In this document: positions 38,077 to 46,480 of the stretch, piece by piece
Position numbering within the stretch: position 1 is the stretch's first letter
How the letters are laid out: every line of letters begins with the position of its first letter
Assembly (NCBI RefSeq): GCF_026168105.1
Contig: NZ_LBMW01000006.1
Location: 1 to 64,000 of the forward strand
Source: Streptomyces hygroscopicus
Lineage (GTDB): Bacteria > Actinomycetota > Actinomycetes > Streptomycetales > Streptomycetaceae
DNA length: 64,000 nucleotides
Direction of reading: 5' to 3'
Made by a program: the position numbers and the translations under genes
Notes under the pieces: generated by a model
The model's database searches: none
Seen by the model: the letters and a program-made list of their open reading frames with translations, nothing else
What the model was told of the DNA's origin: nothing

Positions 38077-38499
38077 TCACATGGGCGAAGCGTGTCCAAG
38101 GCCCGGGATCACCGACCCGTGAGCGGCGGCGAGGGCGTGAGTGCGTTCGGTGTAGTCGCGAATGCGGATGACCTGGTCGTGACAGAGATGAAAGACCCGG
38201 TAGTACAGAGCCGGCCGCCCGTCTGCGGTACCGGCCATGGCGGGATCGGTGATCTGCAGCGCCAGGACGACGACGGTGGGGAAGGTGAAGGTCTCCTCGG
38301 TACGCACACGCACGCCCTGGTCATGACGGTCCTGATACCAGCGGAGGACTTCGGCCCGGCCGTGGCGCGGGGGTTCGCCGGGTCCGGCGCCGACCCACAG
38401 CACCCGGGGATGGAGCAGCGCCTCCAGAAGCCGGGCGTCCGCGGTGTGCAGGGCATCGCGCAGGTCGGAGGCGATGGAACGGGGGGTGCGAGACGGCAT
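38077..38499 (-). CDS. SnoaL/NTF2-like protein
   Basis: A 140-aa protein with the cone-shaped NTF2-like fold pattern: an N-terminal helix RSIASDLRDALHTADARLL, then HPRVLWVGAGPGEPPRHGRA, EVLRWYQDRHDQGVRVRTEE and YYRVFHLCHDQVIRIRDYTE. Members include small-molecule isomerases, cyclases and non-enzymatic binding proteins. No catalytic dyad is clear enough to name a reaction. A GAGGAG ribosome-binding site lies before the ATG at 38499. It lies downstream of a ClC gene scar and a MarR regulator on the same strand and may be part of that unit. Confidence 0.82.
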   Translation of the reverse strand: MPSRTPRSIASDLRDALHTADARLLEALLHPRVLWVGAGPGEPPRHGRAEVLRWYQDRHDQGVRVRTEETFTFPTVVVLALQITDPAMAGTADGRPALYYRVFHLCHDQVIRIRDYTERTHALAAAHGSVIPGLGHASPM

Positions 38500-38540
38500 G
38501 CTGGGCTCCTCGGCACTGACTCGGGGCGGTTTCGAGTACG

Positions 38541-38690
38541 GGCGGCCATACCCGCGGCGGCACCCGAGACCAGCAGCGTCTTGCGCTCGCCGGCGGTCAG
38601 GTGCGAGGTCGCGGGCGACGGGCGCAGCATCCGCGGACGCACACCGAAGTCGCCCACGTGCGTGGCGCCGGGCGCCGTCGCGCGCGTCAC
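38541..38690 (-). pseudogene. Fragment of a ClC-type chloride channel gene
   Basis: From a GTG at 38690, which overlaps the MarR stop as GTGA, about 50 codons read GVRPRMLRPSPATSHLTAGE followed by RKTLLVSGAAAGMAA. This resembles the segment of ClC channels before the GxFxP-type region (ERxTLLVxGAAAGxAATF). The similarity stops abruptly after GMAA at about 38541, which suggests a deletion scar. Identification rests on a short motif. Confidence 0.5.
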
Positions 38691-39181
38691 AGCGGCACCG
38701 GGCCAGGAAGCTCGGCCGCGTACGCGTCACCCACGACCGAGTGGAAGTCCATGAGTGCACGGGCAGCCCCTGCCCGCACGGCGGGGTCGATCCGCGACAG
38801 GATCCGCGCCAGTTCCTCGTGCCGCCACTGGAGCACCCGGGCGACCAGCATCCGACCACGATCGCTGAGCTCCAGCGTGACCACACTGCGATGGTGCGGA
38901 TCGCTGCCGCGCAGCACATGCCCCGATGCGGCGAGGCGGTCCGCCAGACGCGTAATGGAGGAGGCGCCCAGACCCAGCGCCTGCGCAACCCTCGACGACG
39001 GGCAGCGACCCAGGTCACGCAGCGCCAGCAACAGCCGCATCTGAGGCAGGGACACTCCCTCACCTGCCTCGTCCAGGCTGTGCAGCGCGACGCCGATCAG
39101 ATCCCGCGTGGCTGTCTGGAACGCCCGGATCTCCTCGTCGCTCGGGCCGACGTCCGGTCCATGGGCCACCGCTTCCCGCAT
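38687..39181 (-). CDS. MarR-family transcriptional regulator
   Basis: A 164-aa MarR regulator. A dimerisation helix (about 15-40) precedes the winged helix-turn-helix: LLLALRDLGRCPSSRVAQAL, GLGASSITRLADRLAASGHV, and the wing DPHHRSVVTLELSDRGR. ATG at 39181 is used. A 23-bp imperfect palindrome 7 nt upstream is the likely autoregulatory operator. The genes downstream are a ClC fragment and a SnoaL-like protein, so its present target set is unclear. Confidence 0.9.
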   Translation of the reverse strand: MREAVAHGPDVGPSDEEIRAFQTATRDLIGVALHSLDEAGEGVSLPQMRLLLALRDLGRCPSSRVAQALGLGASSITRLADRLAASGHVLRGSDPHHRSVVTLELSDRGRMLVARVLQWRHEELARILSRIDPAVRAGAARALMDFHSVVGDAYAAELPGPVPL

Positions 39182-39187
39182 GTCCCT

Positions 39188-39210
39188 AAGTATTGCACAA
39201 AGCAACACTT
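39188..39210. promoter_or_regulatory. Likely MarR operator
   Basis: AAGTATTGC (39188-39196) and GCAACACTT (39202-39210) are 9-bp inverted arms with one mismatch and a 5-nt spacer, directly upstream of the MarR start. The A+T-rich dyad has the size and form typical of MarR sites. Confidence 0.65.
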
Positions 39211-39266
39211 GCTTCTGCGTAGAGAAAGCCTCAGCCGGCCGCTGTCGTCCTGTGCCGATGCGCCCG

Positions 39267-39992
39267 TTATACCGATGCGCCCGCCGCCGGGGCCTCTTCA
39301 GGCTCCGGCCGCGCGCCGGCGGCGACCGTGGAGGCGGCAGGCGGCCCGTACCTGCGGTCCAGGGTGACGAGGCCGAGGCCCAGCAGATAGAAGGCACCCG
39401 CCAGGAAGACGCAGTTGACGCTCACCTGCCCGTACCCCGAAGCCGCGACGTCCAGGAAGGGGTACGGGTAGCGCGTACCGGTGGTCACCACGGCGCCCCG
39501 GACCAGAGCGAAGACCAGATACGCCAGCGGATAGGCGAGCCACAGCGCTGCGTGGCGCCGGTGCAGCGCACCCCTGGGGCCGAAGAACCGCCAGTCCAGC
39601 AGGGCCATCAGCGGCGTCACCACGTGCAGCAGGACGCTGTGCCACGTGTAGTGCGATTCCTTCTGCTGCTGGTAGAAGGGGCTGACCGGGTTGGCGAGCA
39701 GCAGGTTGAAGACCGTGCCCGTGATCACGATGTAGAGCGTCACCGCCCCCTTGATCGCTGCCAGGAAGGCCCCTTCGGGGCCCGCGCCCCGCACCGTACG
39801 CATGACCAGCGCCGCGAAGAACACCGTCAGAAGCAGATTGCTCTGGACCGTGAAGTAGATCCAGAAGTCGGCGGGGCCGGGGCTCGCGAGGCTTTCGGCC
39901 GTCGTGCCGGCCAGCCCCAGCGCGCCGACGAGGCACAGCGTCGACCGAAAGGCTATGAGTCGCGCACGGTTCGGTCTGAGGTCTGGTGCCAT
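39267..39992 (-). CDS. Pr6Pr-family integral membrane protein
   Basis: A 241-aa protein with six or seven membrane helices, including FWIYFTVQSNLLLTVFFAAL, TLYIVITGTVFNLLLAN and SVLLHVVTPLMALLDWRFFG. The F/Y-x-T-x-Q-S-N motif in the second segment and the H-x-V-x-P-x-x-x-x-x-D-W stretch are typical of the Pr6Pr/FAR-17a-like group. Relatives in animals include androgen-induced hydrolases, but the bacterial role is unknown. It has a short hydrophilic Ala/Glu/Pro tail. Confidence 0.85.
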   Translation of the reverse strand: MAPDLRPNRARLIAFRSTLCLVGALGLAGTTAESLASPGPADFWIYFTVQSNLLLTVFFAALVMRTVRGAGPEGAFLAAIKGAVTLYIVITGTVFNLLLANPVSPFYQQQKESHYTWHSVLLHVVTPLMALLDWRFFGPRGALHRRHAALWLAYPLAYLVFALVRGAVVTTGTRYPYPFLDVAASGYGQVSVNCVFLAGAFYLLGLGLVTLDRRYGPPAASTVAAGARPEPEEAPAAGASV

Positions 39993-40083
39993 GGCTGCTC
40001 CGTCGAGAGGGTGGTTGCCTCGGAGCCAGTCATGTTACTGACCGGAAACCACACGGCCACCCAATCGTGGGCAGACGTACCGC

Positions 40084-40449
40084 TCAGATCCGGTCCGTCA
40101 GATCCTCCGCGAACACCTGCGACAGCGGCTGAGGCCCCACGTACTGCTGGCAATTGCACTGCCCGGGCTCGTAACGCAGTGGCTTCTTGTGCTCGTCCCA
40201 GGCCGTCGGGACCTCTACGCGCTCGTGACAGCGGCCGTTCTTGTCATGCTTGGCCAGGTGGTGGGTACACCCGCACACCGGCTCGGGCGGCTTGCGCGCC
40301 GCTTCGACGGCCAAGCGGTCCTGTGCCGCCGCCTCCGCCAGTTCCAGCTTCCGCTCGTGCCGGTTGCGCAGCGCGGTGCGGACGGTGTCGGCAAGCCAGG
40401 CGAAGCCACCCGTCCAGAAGACGATGAGCATCCACCAGAACCAGTCCAC
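40084..40449 (-). CDS. Small single-helix membrane protein with Cys/His cluster
   Basis: A 121-aa protein starting at GTG 40449. One membrane helix (WFWWMLIVFWTGGFAWLAD, about residues 2-20) precedes a basic amphipathic segment. A cytoplasmic region follows with CGCTHHLAKHDKNGRC and, later, QCNCQQYVG. The regular Cys/His spacing suggests a small zinc-binding knuckle. The family was not recognised, but similar short proteins are common in Streptomyces. The frame is open much further upstream through the antisense of the GH92 gene, which is a composition artefact. Confidence 0.65.
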   Translation of the reverse strand: MDWFWWMLIVFWTGGFAWLADTVRTALRNRHERKLELAEAAAQDRLAVEAARKPPEPVCGCTHHLAKHDKNGRCHERVEVPTAWDEHKKPLRYEPGQCNCQQYVGPQPLSQVFAEDLTDRI

Positions 40450-40643
40450 CAGCACCCCTTCCCCCGTGCGGCCCGTGCGTGCCGCGACCGCTCCATGGCT
40501 TCGGCGCCGGGTATGTCTGCGCCGAAGCTTCGGGTCCAGGATAGACGCCGGGAACGCCGCGGTTGCCGCCGCGGCGGCCCGCTGGGGGTGAGGGCGGTGG
40601 CGTGGAAGCCCGGCCGGATCTCGTCCGAACCGGCCGGGACCCG

Positions 40644-43600
40644 TTACGGAAGCGCCCAGCTCTGGGCGCTGGTGCCATTGCATGTGTACAGCTGGAGTTG
40701 GGTGCCCCAGGCGGTGGCCGAGCCCGGGTCGTCCAGGCACTTGCCGGACGGCGGGTTGGCGAGGGAGTTGCGGGCACCGACGTGCCATTGCTGGGCGCGG
40801 GTGCCGTTGCACTCGTACCACTGGACCGGAGTGCGGTCGGCCGTACCGGAGTCGGTGACGTCCAGACAGCCGCCGAGCACCTGAAGGGTGCCGTTCGGCT
40901 CCACCGTCCACTGCTGGGCACCGGTGCCGTTGCAGGCGTAGATCTGGACCGGGTTGCCGTCGGTCTTCGCGCTGTTGCGGTCGTCGACGCACAGGCCGGC
41001 CCGGACGCCGGACACGATCGGCCCGGTGGCGGGTCCCGTGGCGGCGCCGGTGCCGAAGCCGATCGCGAAGACATGCAGTCCTCCGGTGCCGACGTCGGAC
41101 GGCAGCCGCACGGTGGCGACCGTCCTGCCGGCGGCCAGTGCCACCGGAGCCGTGGCGAACACGTACGTCTTGACGTCGTCGGACGAGGAGCCGGCGTGGT
41201 TGCGGTAGGCGGTGGTCACCGCGACGGTGTTGTCGGGGACCGGCGAGGAAGCGCCGCCGTTCAGTGTCCAGTCGGAGAAGCGGACGGTGACCGACTGGGT
41301 CGTGCCGTCCGTGTAGGTGACGATCGCGGTGCCGGTGGACGGGCCGTTGTTGGCGGCGCCCAGGAAGGAGATGGCGCCGGAGCCGGACGCCCGGACGGTC
41401 TGTCCGTTCGCCTCGTAGTTGTCCGGCGTGGTGGCCGCGGCGTCCGGCCAGGTGAATGCGACGCCCTGGGCGGTGATCTTCGATCCGGGTGTGACTCCCG
41501 CGGCGGACAGGGCGTTCGCGGAGTAGCTGTGGCCCGCGCCGTCGAAGTCGGCCGAGGAGGCGGCGGAGTCGCTGGACGTCCCGACATCGGTGTAGGTGGG
41601 CGAACCGGGGTACGAGGGCGGCGCGGCGGAGGCGGCCGACGCCCAGGAAGTATTGGGGGAGGTGCCGAGTACGTAGGAGAGCGTGCCGCCGTCGGTGATG
41701 GCGCCGGCCGGCGCGTGCGCCTTGTCCCACACCGAGCCGTTCCAGGTGGCCGACTGTACGTACGGAGCGTCGTCCGCGGCGTTGGTGCCGTTGATCGTGA
41801 GGGTGTGGCCGGAGGGGAGGGTGATCACCGCTTGGGCGAAGAGCGGGCTGCCCAGCGCCAGATCGGCGGTGCCGGGGGTCTCCGGATACATGCCGAGGGC
41901 GGACCACACGTACCACGAGCTCATCTCGCCCAGGTCGTCGTTGCCCGCCAGCCCGGACGGGCTGTCGGTCCAGATCTGGTCCTGGACCTGGCGGACGACT
42001 TTCTGCGTCTGGTACGGGCGGCCGACGTAGTCGTACTCCCAGGGGATGTTGAGGCTGGGCTCGTTGCCGAGGTTGGTGTAGCCGCTGCCACCGGTCAGCG
42101 AGGACAGGTCCGTGTCGAGATACCTGGCCATGACCGAGTCGCCGCCCATGGCGGTCGCCAGTCCGTGCAGGTTGAAGGGCACCATGGGCGTGTACTGCCA
42201 GGAGTCCCCCTCGACGAAGTTCCTGCCCGAGGTCGGCGAGAATCCCGAAGTCCACGCGCCCGAGGCGTCGCGCGGCTGGATGAAACCGCTGCCGAAGTTG
42301 AAGAGGTTCCGCCAGTTCTGCGCCCGGTTGACGAGCCGGCGCTGATCGGCGGTGTCACCCAGGGCGCCGGCGAGGGCGGAGACGGCGAAGTCGGCCGAGG
42401 CGTACTCGAGCGTGGTGGAGGCCGCGCCGTAATAATCGCAGCAGCCGTAACGGCCGTTGCTGGGCAGCCAGCCCAGCTGCTCCAGATAGTCGAGCCCGGG
42501 CCGGTTGTTGTTCGGTTCGGTGGCCTCCGTGACCATGCCCTTGAGCGCGGTGGCGGTGTCGAAGCCCCTGGCGCCGAACGCGTAGAAGTCGGCGATGATC
42601 TGGTCCGCCGGGTCGCCGACCATGACGTAGGTCTCGCCGTTGTTCTCCGACCACTTGGGGAGCCGTCCGGTCTGCTGGTAGTCGTCGACCATCGACTGCG
42701 CGGTGTCGGAGGCGACCTGCGGGGCGACGAGGGCTTCGAGCTGGGCCTGTGAGCGGTAGGTGTCCCAGCCCGAGTAGTTGGCGTAGGCGGCGCCGTGGCC
42801 CGCGTCGACGGTGTGCGTCCTGCCGTCGAAGCCGGGGTACTGGCCGTTGCTGTCACTGATCACGTTCGGATGCAGCAGCGTGTGGTAGAGCGCCGTGTAG
42901 AAGACGGTCTGCCGGGCGGGCGTCCCGCCCGCGATCCGCACCCTGCCGAGCAGGGAGTTCCACGCGCTCCGCGCCGAGCTTCGCACGCCCTCGAAGTTCC
43001 AGCCGGAGTTCTCCGCCGTACGGTTGCCCACCGCGTCGGCGACCGACACGTACGAGACACCGACCTTGGCCTGCACGACCCGGTTTCCGGTGGTGTCGAA
43101 GGTGACGTATCCGTCGGAACCGCTCGCCTGTGGGGTGAAGGTGCGCGCGGTCCGGGGAACGGCGCCGTGCAGCACCGGCTTGTTCGGCGCCTCGGGGGTA
43201 TCGGGCGAGACACCGGTGCGGGGCGAGGGCTGTGCGCCGGTGGCCGCCGCCGTACCGCTGTGGCTGAAAGGCCGGTCGAAGACCATGTCGAAGTGGACGG
43301 TGTAGGAGTTGCCGGCTCCGCAGAAGTTGCCGCTGGTGACCTGGCCCCTCACCTCGGTGTCGTTCACCACGGTGAACTGCGTGCCGGAGTCGCCCCCCTG
43401 GCTGCCCGTCAGCTTGAAGAGCAGATTCGCCTGGCTGGTGGACGGGAAGGTGAAGCGCGCCATGCCGCTGCGGGTGGTTGCGGTCAACTCCGCCTTGACA
43501 CCGTTGTCCATCGACACGCTGTACGAGCCGGGGGAGGCGGACTCGTTCGCGTGCGAGAAGCCGTCCGTGGCGCCGGTGTCCACCGCACCGAGGGTCGGCA

Positions 43601-43982
43601 GAACCGGGATGTCACCGGCGGCGCGGCAGCCCGGCCCCGCGATGTGGGTCAGGCTGAACCCCGTGATGGAGGAGTCGCCGTACTCGTATCCGCCACCGTA
43701 CGGCCGGTGCGGTGTGTCGGGACTCCACTGGACCATCCCGAACGGCGCGTCGGCCCCGGGGAAGTCGTCGGCGGACTTCGACGTCCCGATGAACGGGTTG
43801 ACGAGTGAGGCGGGGTCGGTGACCAGCGCGAGCGCGTCGGTTGCGGCGACGGCCGGGCCGGAGGCGGCGGCCGCCACCAGAGCACAGGCGGCCAGGATGG
43901 ACAACGGGCGGAGGTGCGGGCGGGCTTGGAGCCGGAACGAGCCGAATCTGTACCGTCTTCTGAGACTTGTCAGTCTTGCCAT
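40644..43982 (-). CDS. Secreted GH92 alpha-mannosidase with ricin-type lectin domain
   Basis: A 1112-aa exported enzyme. The signal peptide (about 1-47) ends at AVA-A. The GH92 calcium-dependent alpha-1,2/1,3-mannosidase region spans about 50-740 (NPFIGTSKSADDFPGADAPF, SLTHIAGPGCRAAGDIPV, EGDSWQYTPMVPF, EYDYVGRPYQTQKVVRQVQD, GNDDLGEMSSWYVWSALGMY). A beta-sandwich module lies at about 815-965, and a ricin-B/CBM13 lectin with QQW and QSW repeats at about 985-1112. It probably trims mannose from yeast or plant glycans. ATG 43982 has an AAGGGA site. A LacI-type palindrome lies 66 nt upstream, so sugar induction is likely. Confidence 0.93.
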   Translation of the reverse strand: MARLTSLRRRYRFGSFRLQARPHLRPLSILAACALVAAAASGPAVAATDALALVTDPASLVNPFIGTSKSADDFPGADAPFGMVQWSPDTPHRPYGGGYEYGDSSITGFSLTHIAGPGCRAAGDIPVLPTLGAVDTGATDGFSHANESASPGSYSVSMDNGVKAELTATTRSGMARFTFPSTSQANLLFKLTGSQGGDSGTQFTVVNDTEVRGQVTSGNFCGAGNSYTVHFDMVFDRPFSHSGTAAATGAQPSPRTGVSPDTPEAPNKPVLHGAVPRTARTFTPQASGSDGYVTFDTTGNRVVQAKVGVSYVSVADAVGNRTAENSGWNFEGVRSSARSAWNSLLGRVRIAGGTPARQTVFYTALYHTLLHPNVISDSNGQYPGFDGRTHTVDAGHGAAYANYSGWDTYRSQAQLEALVAPQVASDTAQSMVDDYQQTGRLPKWSENNGETYVMVGDPADQIIADFYAFGARGFDTATALKGMVTEATEPNNNRPGLDYLEQLGWLPSNGRYGCCDYYGAASTTLEYASADFAVSALAGALGDTADQRRLVNRAQNWRNLFNFGSGFIQPRDASGAWTSGFSPTSGRNFVEGDSWQYTPMVPFNLHGLATAMGGDSVMARYLDTDLSSLTGGSGYTNLGNEPSLNIPWEYDYVGRPYQTQKVVRQVQDQIWTDSPSGLAGNDDLGEMSSWYVWSALGMYPETPGTADLALGSPLFAQAVITLPSGHTLTINGTNAADDAPYVQSATWNGSVWDKAHAPAGAITDGGTLSYVLGTSPNTSWASAASAAPPSYPGSPTYTDVGTSSDSAASSADFDGAGHSYSANALSAAGVTPGSKITAQGVAFTWPDAAATTPDNYEANGQTVRASGSGAISFLGAANNGPSTGTAIVTYTDGTTQSVTVRFSDWTLNGGASSPVPDNTVAVTTAYRNHAGSSSDDVKTYVFATAPVALAAGRTVATVRLPSDVGTGGLHVFAIGFGTGAATGPATGPIVSGVRAGLCVDDRNSAKTDGNPVQIYACNGTGAQQWTVEPNGTLQVLGGCLDVTDSGTADRTPVQWYECNGTRAQQWHVGARNSLANPPSGKCLDDPGSATAWGTQLQLYTCNGTSAQSWALP

Positions 43983-44047
43983 CCTATGTCCCTTCCCTTT
44001 GACGGGCAGGCCGATCGGCCTGAACGAGGGAACTCCGCACGGCGCGT

Positions 44048-44059
44048 GACAACGTTGTC
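44048..44059 (-). promoter_or_regulatory. LacI-type operator palindrome upstream of GH92
   Basis: GACAACGTTGTC is a perfect 12-bp palindrome with the central CG typical of LacI/GalR-family sites. It lies 66 nt before the mannosidase start. Such sites commonly control secreted glycoside hydrolases in Streptomyces. No LacI gene lies in the window. Confidence 0.6.
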
Positions 44060-44262
44060 TCATGTCCCGCACGCTGGGCCCTGCGCGGCTGCAAGCCTTG
44101 GCGGCGGTGCGAGGGGTGGTACGGAGCGGAGCGGGCAAGAGATGACAGCGTGGTCAACAGTCCGTACTTCCGGGAACGTTGGCGTCTCCGCCTCGTACTG
44201 TCAAGGGCTCGCGTTCCGGACCGGGCAGAGGGCCGTCCGCTCGGGCGGCGCCGTACGGTCTC

Positions 44263-45630
44263 TCACAATGTCCAGCCGTGACCGCCGCTGTTGTGGGACA
44301 TGGCCAGGACGGCGGTGGTCACGACGAGGTACCGGGTGAGGCGGCCTTGGCGGTACAAGGCCGCCAGTGCCCAGGCGAGAGCCGTGTACCAGGGCATCGC
44401 CCACGGCGCCGTGAGGATCCAGGCGAAGGTCAGCGCGAACGGTACGGCGACGAGGGCGGGGGTGTCCGCGGGGACGCGGCGGCGGAGTACCCAAGCCAGC
44501 GCGAGCATCAGGACGGGCCACAGGACACTGGTGATGGCCGCGGTCGCACGAGTGCCCAGGAACGCCGTACCGAATTGGTCGAACCAGGCCCACAGCGAGG
44601 GTTTGGAGACCAGATGTGAGGCCGCGGAGAGCGGGGCGAGGGCGTGCAGGCCGTAAACCGCATAGAGGAGGGCCAGCGTCAGCATGGCCGCGCAGGTCAC
44701 TCGGACTGCCTGCCGCCAGGCACCGGAACGCAGCAACGGCCAGGCCAGTCCCACGCACAGCAGGGCGGCACTGATCTTGGTACCGCAGGCCAGGCCGACC
44801 AGCGCACCGACGATCATGTCGTGATGCCATCGGGTGGCCCGGCGGACGAAGTGGACCGCGCAGACGGCCAGGCAGGCGACGATGGTGTCCAGATGCCCGC
44901 CCGCGACCAGGACGCCGATCAGGAGTGGGTTGGCGGTCCACAGCAGGCCGGCCCGGACCGGATCGTCGGCGGTGCGCATCAGCAGGTAACCGGTGCCCAG
45001 GAACACGGCCGCGTTCGCGAGCATCAGCGCCCATATCGTCAGCCACGGCCGGTCGCCGCCGACGAACGCGGCAGCGGCCTGGAACCACGTCGCGATCGGC
45101 CCGTACACGGACGGGGTGTTCCGCCACCCCTCGCTCACCATATGGGCGTAGGCGCCTCCCAGTTGGGCGGGTGTCGTCACATACGGATCACCGCCGAGTG
45201 CGGCGATACGGCCGTACGCGGCGTAACTGGCCGTGTCGGAGGAGCCGACCGGAGTGAGGTTGGCGACGACGAGCACGGCGAGCGTGCCGGCGCTGGACAG
45301 CAGCCGTGAGTCGGGACTCCAGCCCCGCCGGTAGGCGTTGAGCATGAGGAGCGTTCCCAGACACGACAGCACGATGGCCGCGGAGGTGACTGCCTGGGAG
45401 ACGGTGCCCGACATGGCGGGCAGTCGCAGCCAGGGGATCGGTGCCCTGAGCGTGTTGTGGTTGGGCGCGCTCGCGCCGACCAGTCCGAACAGGGCGACGC
45501 CCAGCACGGACAGCCATACGGCTGCGGACGGCCGAAGCCGCGCAACGACCATCGGTACCCGCGAGGGAGCAGTCCGGAGCCGGCCCGCAGAACGCAGAGC
45601 CCACTCATCGTTGTTGGTCGTCAAGGTCAC
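44263..45630 (-). CDS. Polytopic glycosyltransferase, probably polyprenol-phosphomannose-dependent (MptB-like)
   Basis: A membrane protein of about 455 aa with 11-13 helices. Features of the GT-C/GT87 group are visible: SDTASYAAYGRIAALGGDPY near the first outer loop, with the acidic motif, and YVTTPAQLGG, then PSVYGPIATWFQAAAAFVGG. ANPLLIGVLVAGGHLDTIVA follows, then ALVGLACGTKISA. This is close to MptA/MptB-type alpha-1,6-mannosyltransferases that extend cell-envelope mannans. GTG at 45630 is used, and an in-frame start at 45723 is possible. It lies beside a mannosidase, hinting at shared mannan metabolism. Confidence 0.82.
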   Translation of the reverse strand: MTLTTNNDEWALRSAGRLRTAPSRVPMVVARLRPSAAVWLSVLGVALFGLVGASAPNHNTLRAPIPWLRLPAMSGTVSQAVTSAAIVLSCLGTLLMLNAYRRGWSPDSRLLSSAGTLAVLVVANLTPVGSSDTASYAAYGRIAALGGDPYVTTPAQLGGAYAHMVSEGWRNTPSVYGPIATWFQAAAAFVGGDRPWLTIWALMLANAAVFLGTGYLLMRTADDPVRAGLLWTANPLLIGVLVAGGHLDTIVACLAVCAVHFVRRATRWHHDMIVGALVGLACGTKISAALLCVGLAWPLLRSGAWRQAVRVTCAAMLTLALLYAVYGLHALAPLSAASHLVSKPSLWAWFDQFGTAFLGTRATAAITSVLWPVLMLALAWVLRRRVPADTPALVAVPFALTFAWILTAPWAMPWYTALAWALAALYRQGRLTRYLVVTTAVLAMSHNSGGHGWTL

Positions 45631-46480
45631 TCTCTGGGTCGCTGTCGGGTCTCGTTCGTCCCGCGCCGAAGCCGGTCGCAGGAACCGTAGGCGCAAAACG
45701 GCGCGGACCACCGGGCTCCGCACCCGGCCGGCCCTGGGGCCCGGCCACGGTGCACGGAGGGATCAAGCCCGGGGTCCGGCGTGGTCGGCTTCGGTGTCCG
45801 GGCCGGTCACCGGGCGGCCCACGTCGCATTCTGCCCGCCGTGGTCCCGTCGCGTACGTGCGGAGAACGGGACCTGGAAGCCGGCCGGCCTAGTGACGGTG
45901 AGCGTCAACGATGCGTGGTGTAAACCACCCTTCGAAGAGGTCGGGAGTGTGAGCCCCGTGACACCCGAACGCGTGACCACCGCGGAGCGGTCGGCTGCCC
46001 CGCGCCGTCCCGGGGAGCGGCGAGCGAACGCCACCCCCGCAACAGCCATCGAGACTGCATCACCGACCATCGCGATCTTCGCCGCTCGCCGCACGCGTCC
46101 ATTCCCTCTCACGACAACACCCTTCGCGCCACACCTCCAGGGGCGGGACGCGGAGGGAACCCTATGACGTTTAGATAAACATCAGGTCAAGATTGCTCGA
46201 TCGGCGTCGCCGATCCCCTCGCGACTAGCCGGATTCACTGAAATTACCGACTTGCCGGTCACCGGTGCGCGACTCGCGGACGCATCGGCGGGCCGCCGTG
46301 GAGCGCGCCCCGCGCCCCGTGGCGGAAGGCGAAGCGCAGGCCGGTCCGCATTCCTCTGTTTGCCTCAAGTTTCCCCCAGGACCCTGGACGTGTGACTACC
46401 CGTCAGTAATCTGTTGCGCCGAGACGGTGCGCCCGGCGCTCGTACTCACGTTCCAAGTGCCGCCGTCCGAAGGGGTAGCC
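45631..46480. other. Long intergenic region with palindromes and a possible gene remnant
   Basis: No confident gene was found. A minus-strand frame at 45807-46112 starts with a signal-peptide-like stretch (RRAAKIAMVGDAVSMAVAGV) but then lacks family similarity, so it may be a remnant. Two dyads lie in an A+T-rich patch: GTTTA-GA-TAAAC (46169-46180) and GATCGGC-GTC-GCCGATC (46199-46215). They may belong to the promoter of the phosphoesterase gene at 46481. Confidence 0.45.

Noticed and set aside
40563..42752. A 729-codon open frame on the plus strand opposite the GH92 gene
   Set aside because: It is the antisense of a clear enzyme gene. Its product is rich in Gly, Val, Arg and Asp with no family similarity, a usual composition effect in very G+C-rich DNA.
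45807..46112. Possible small secreted protein on the minus strand
   Set aside because: Only the first 25 residues look like a signal peptide. The rest lacks any pattern and the start has no good ribosome-binding site, so it may be a remnant.
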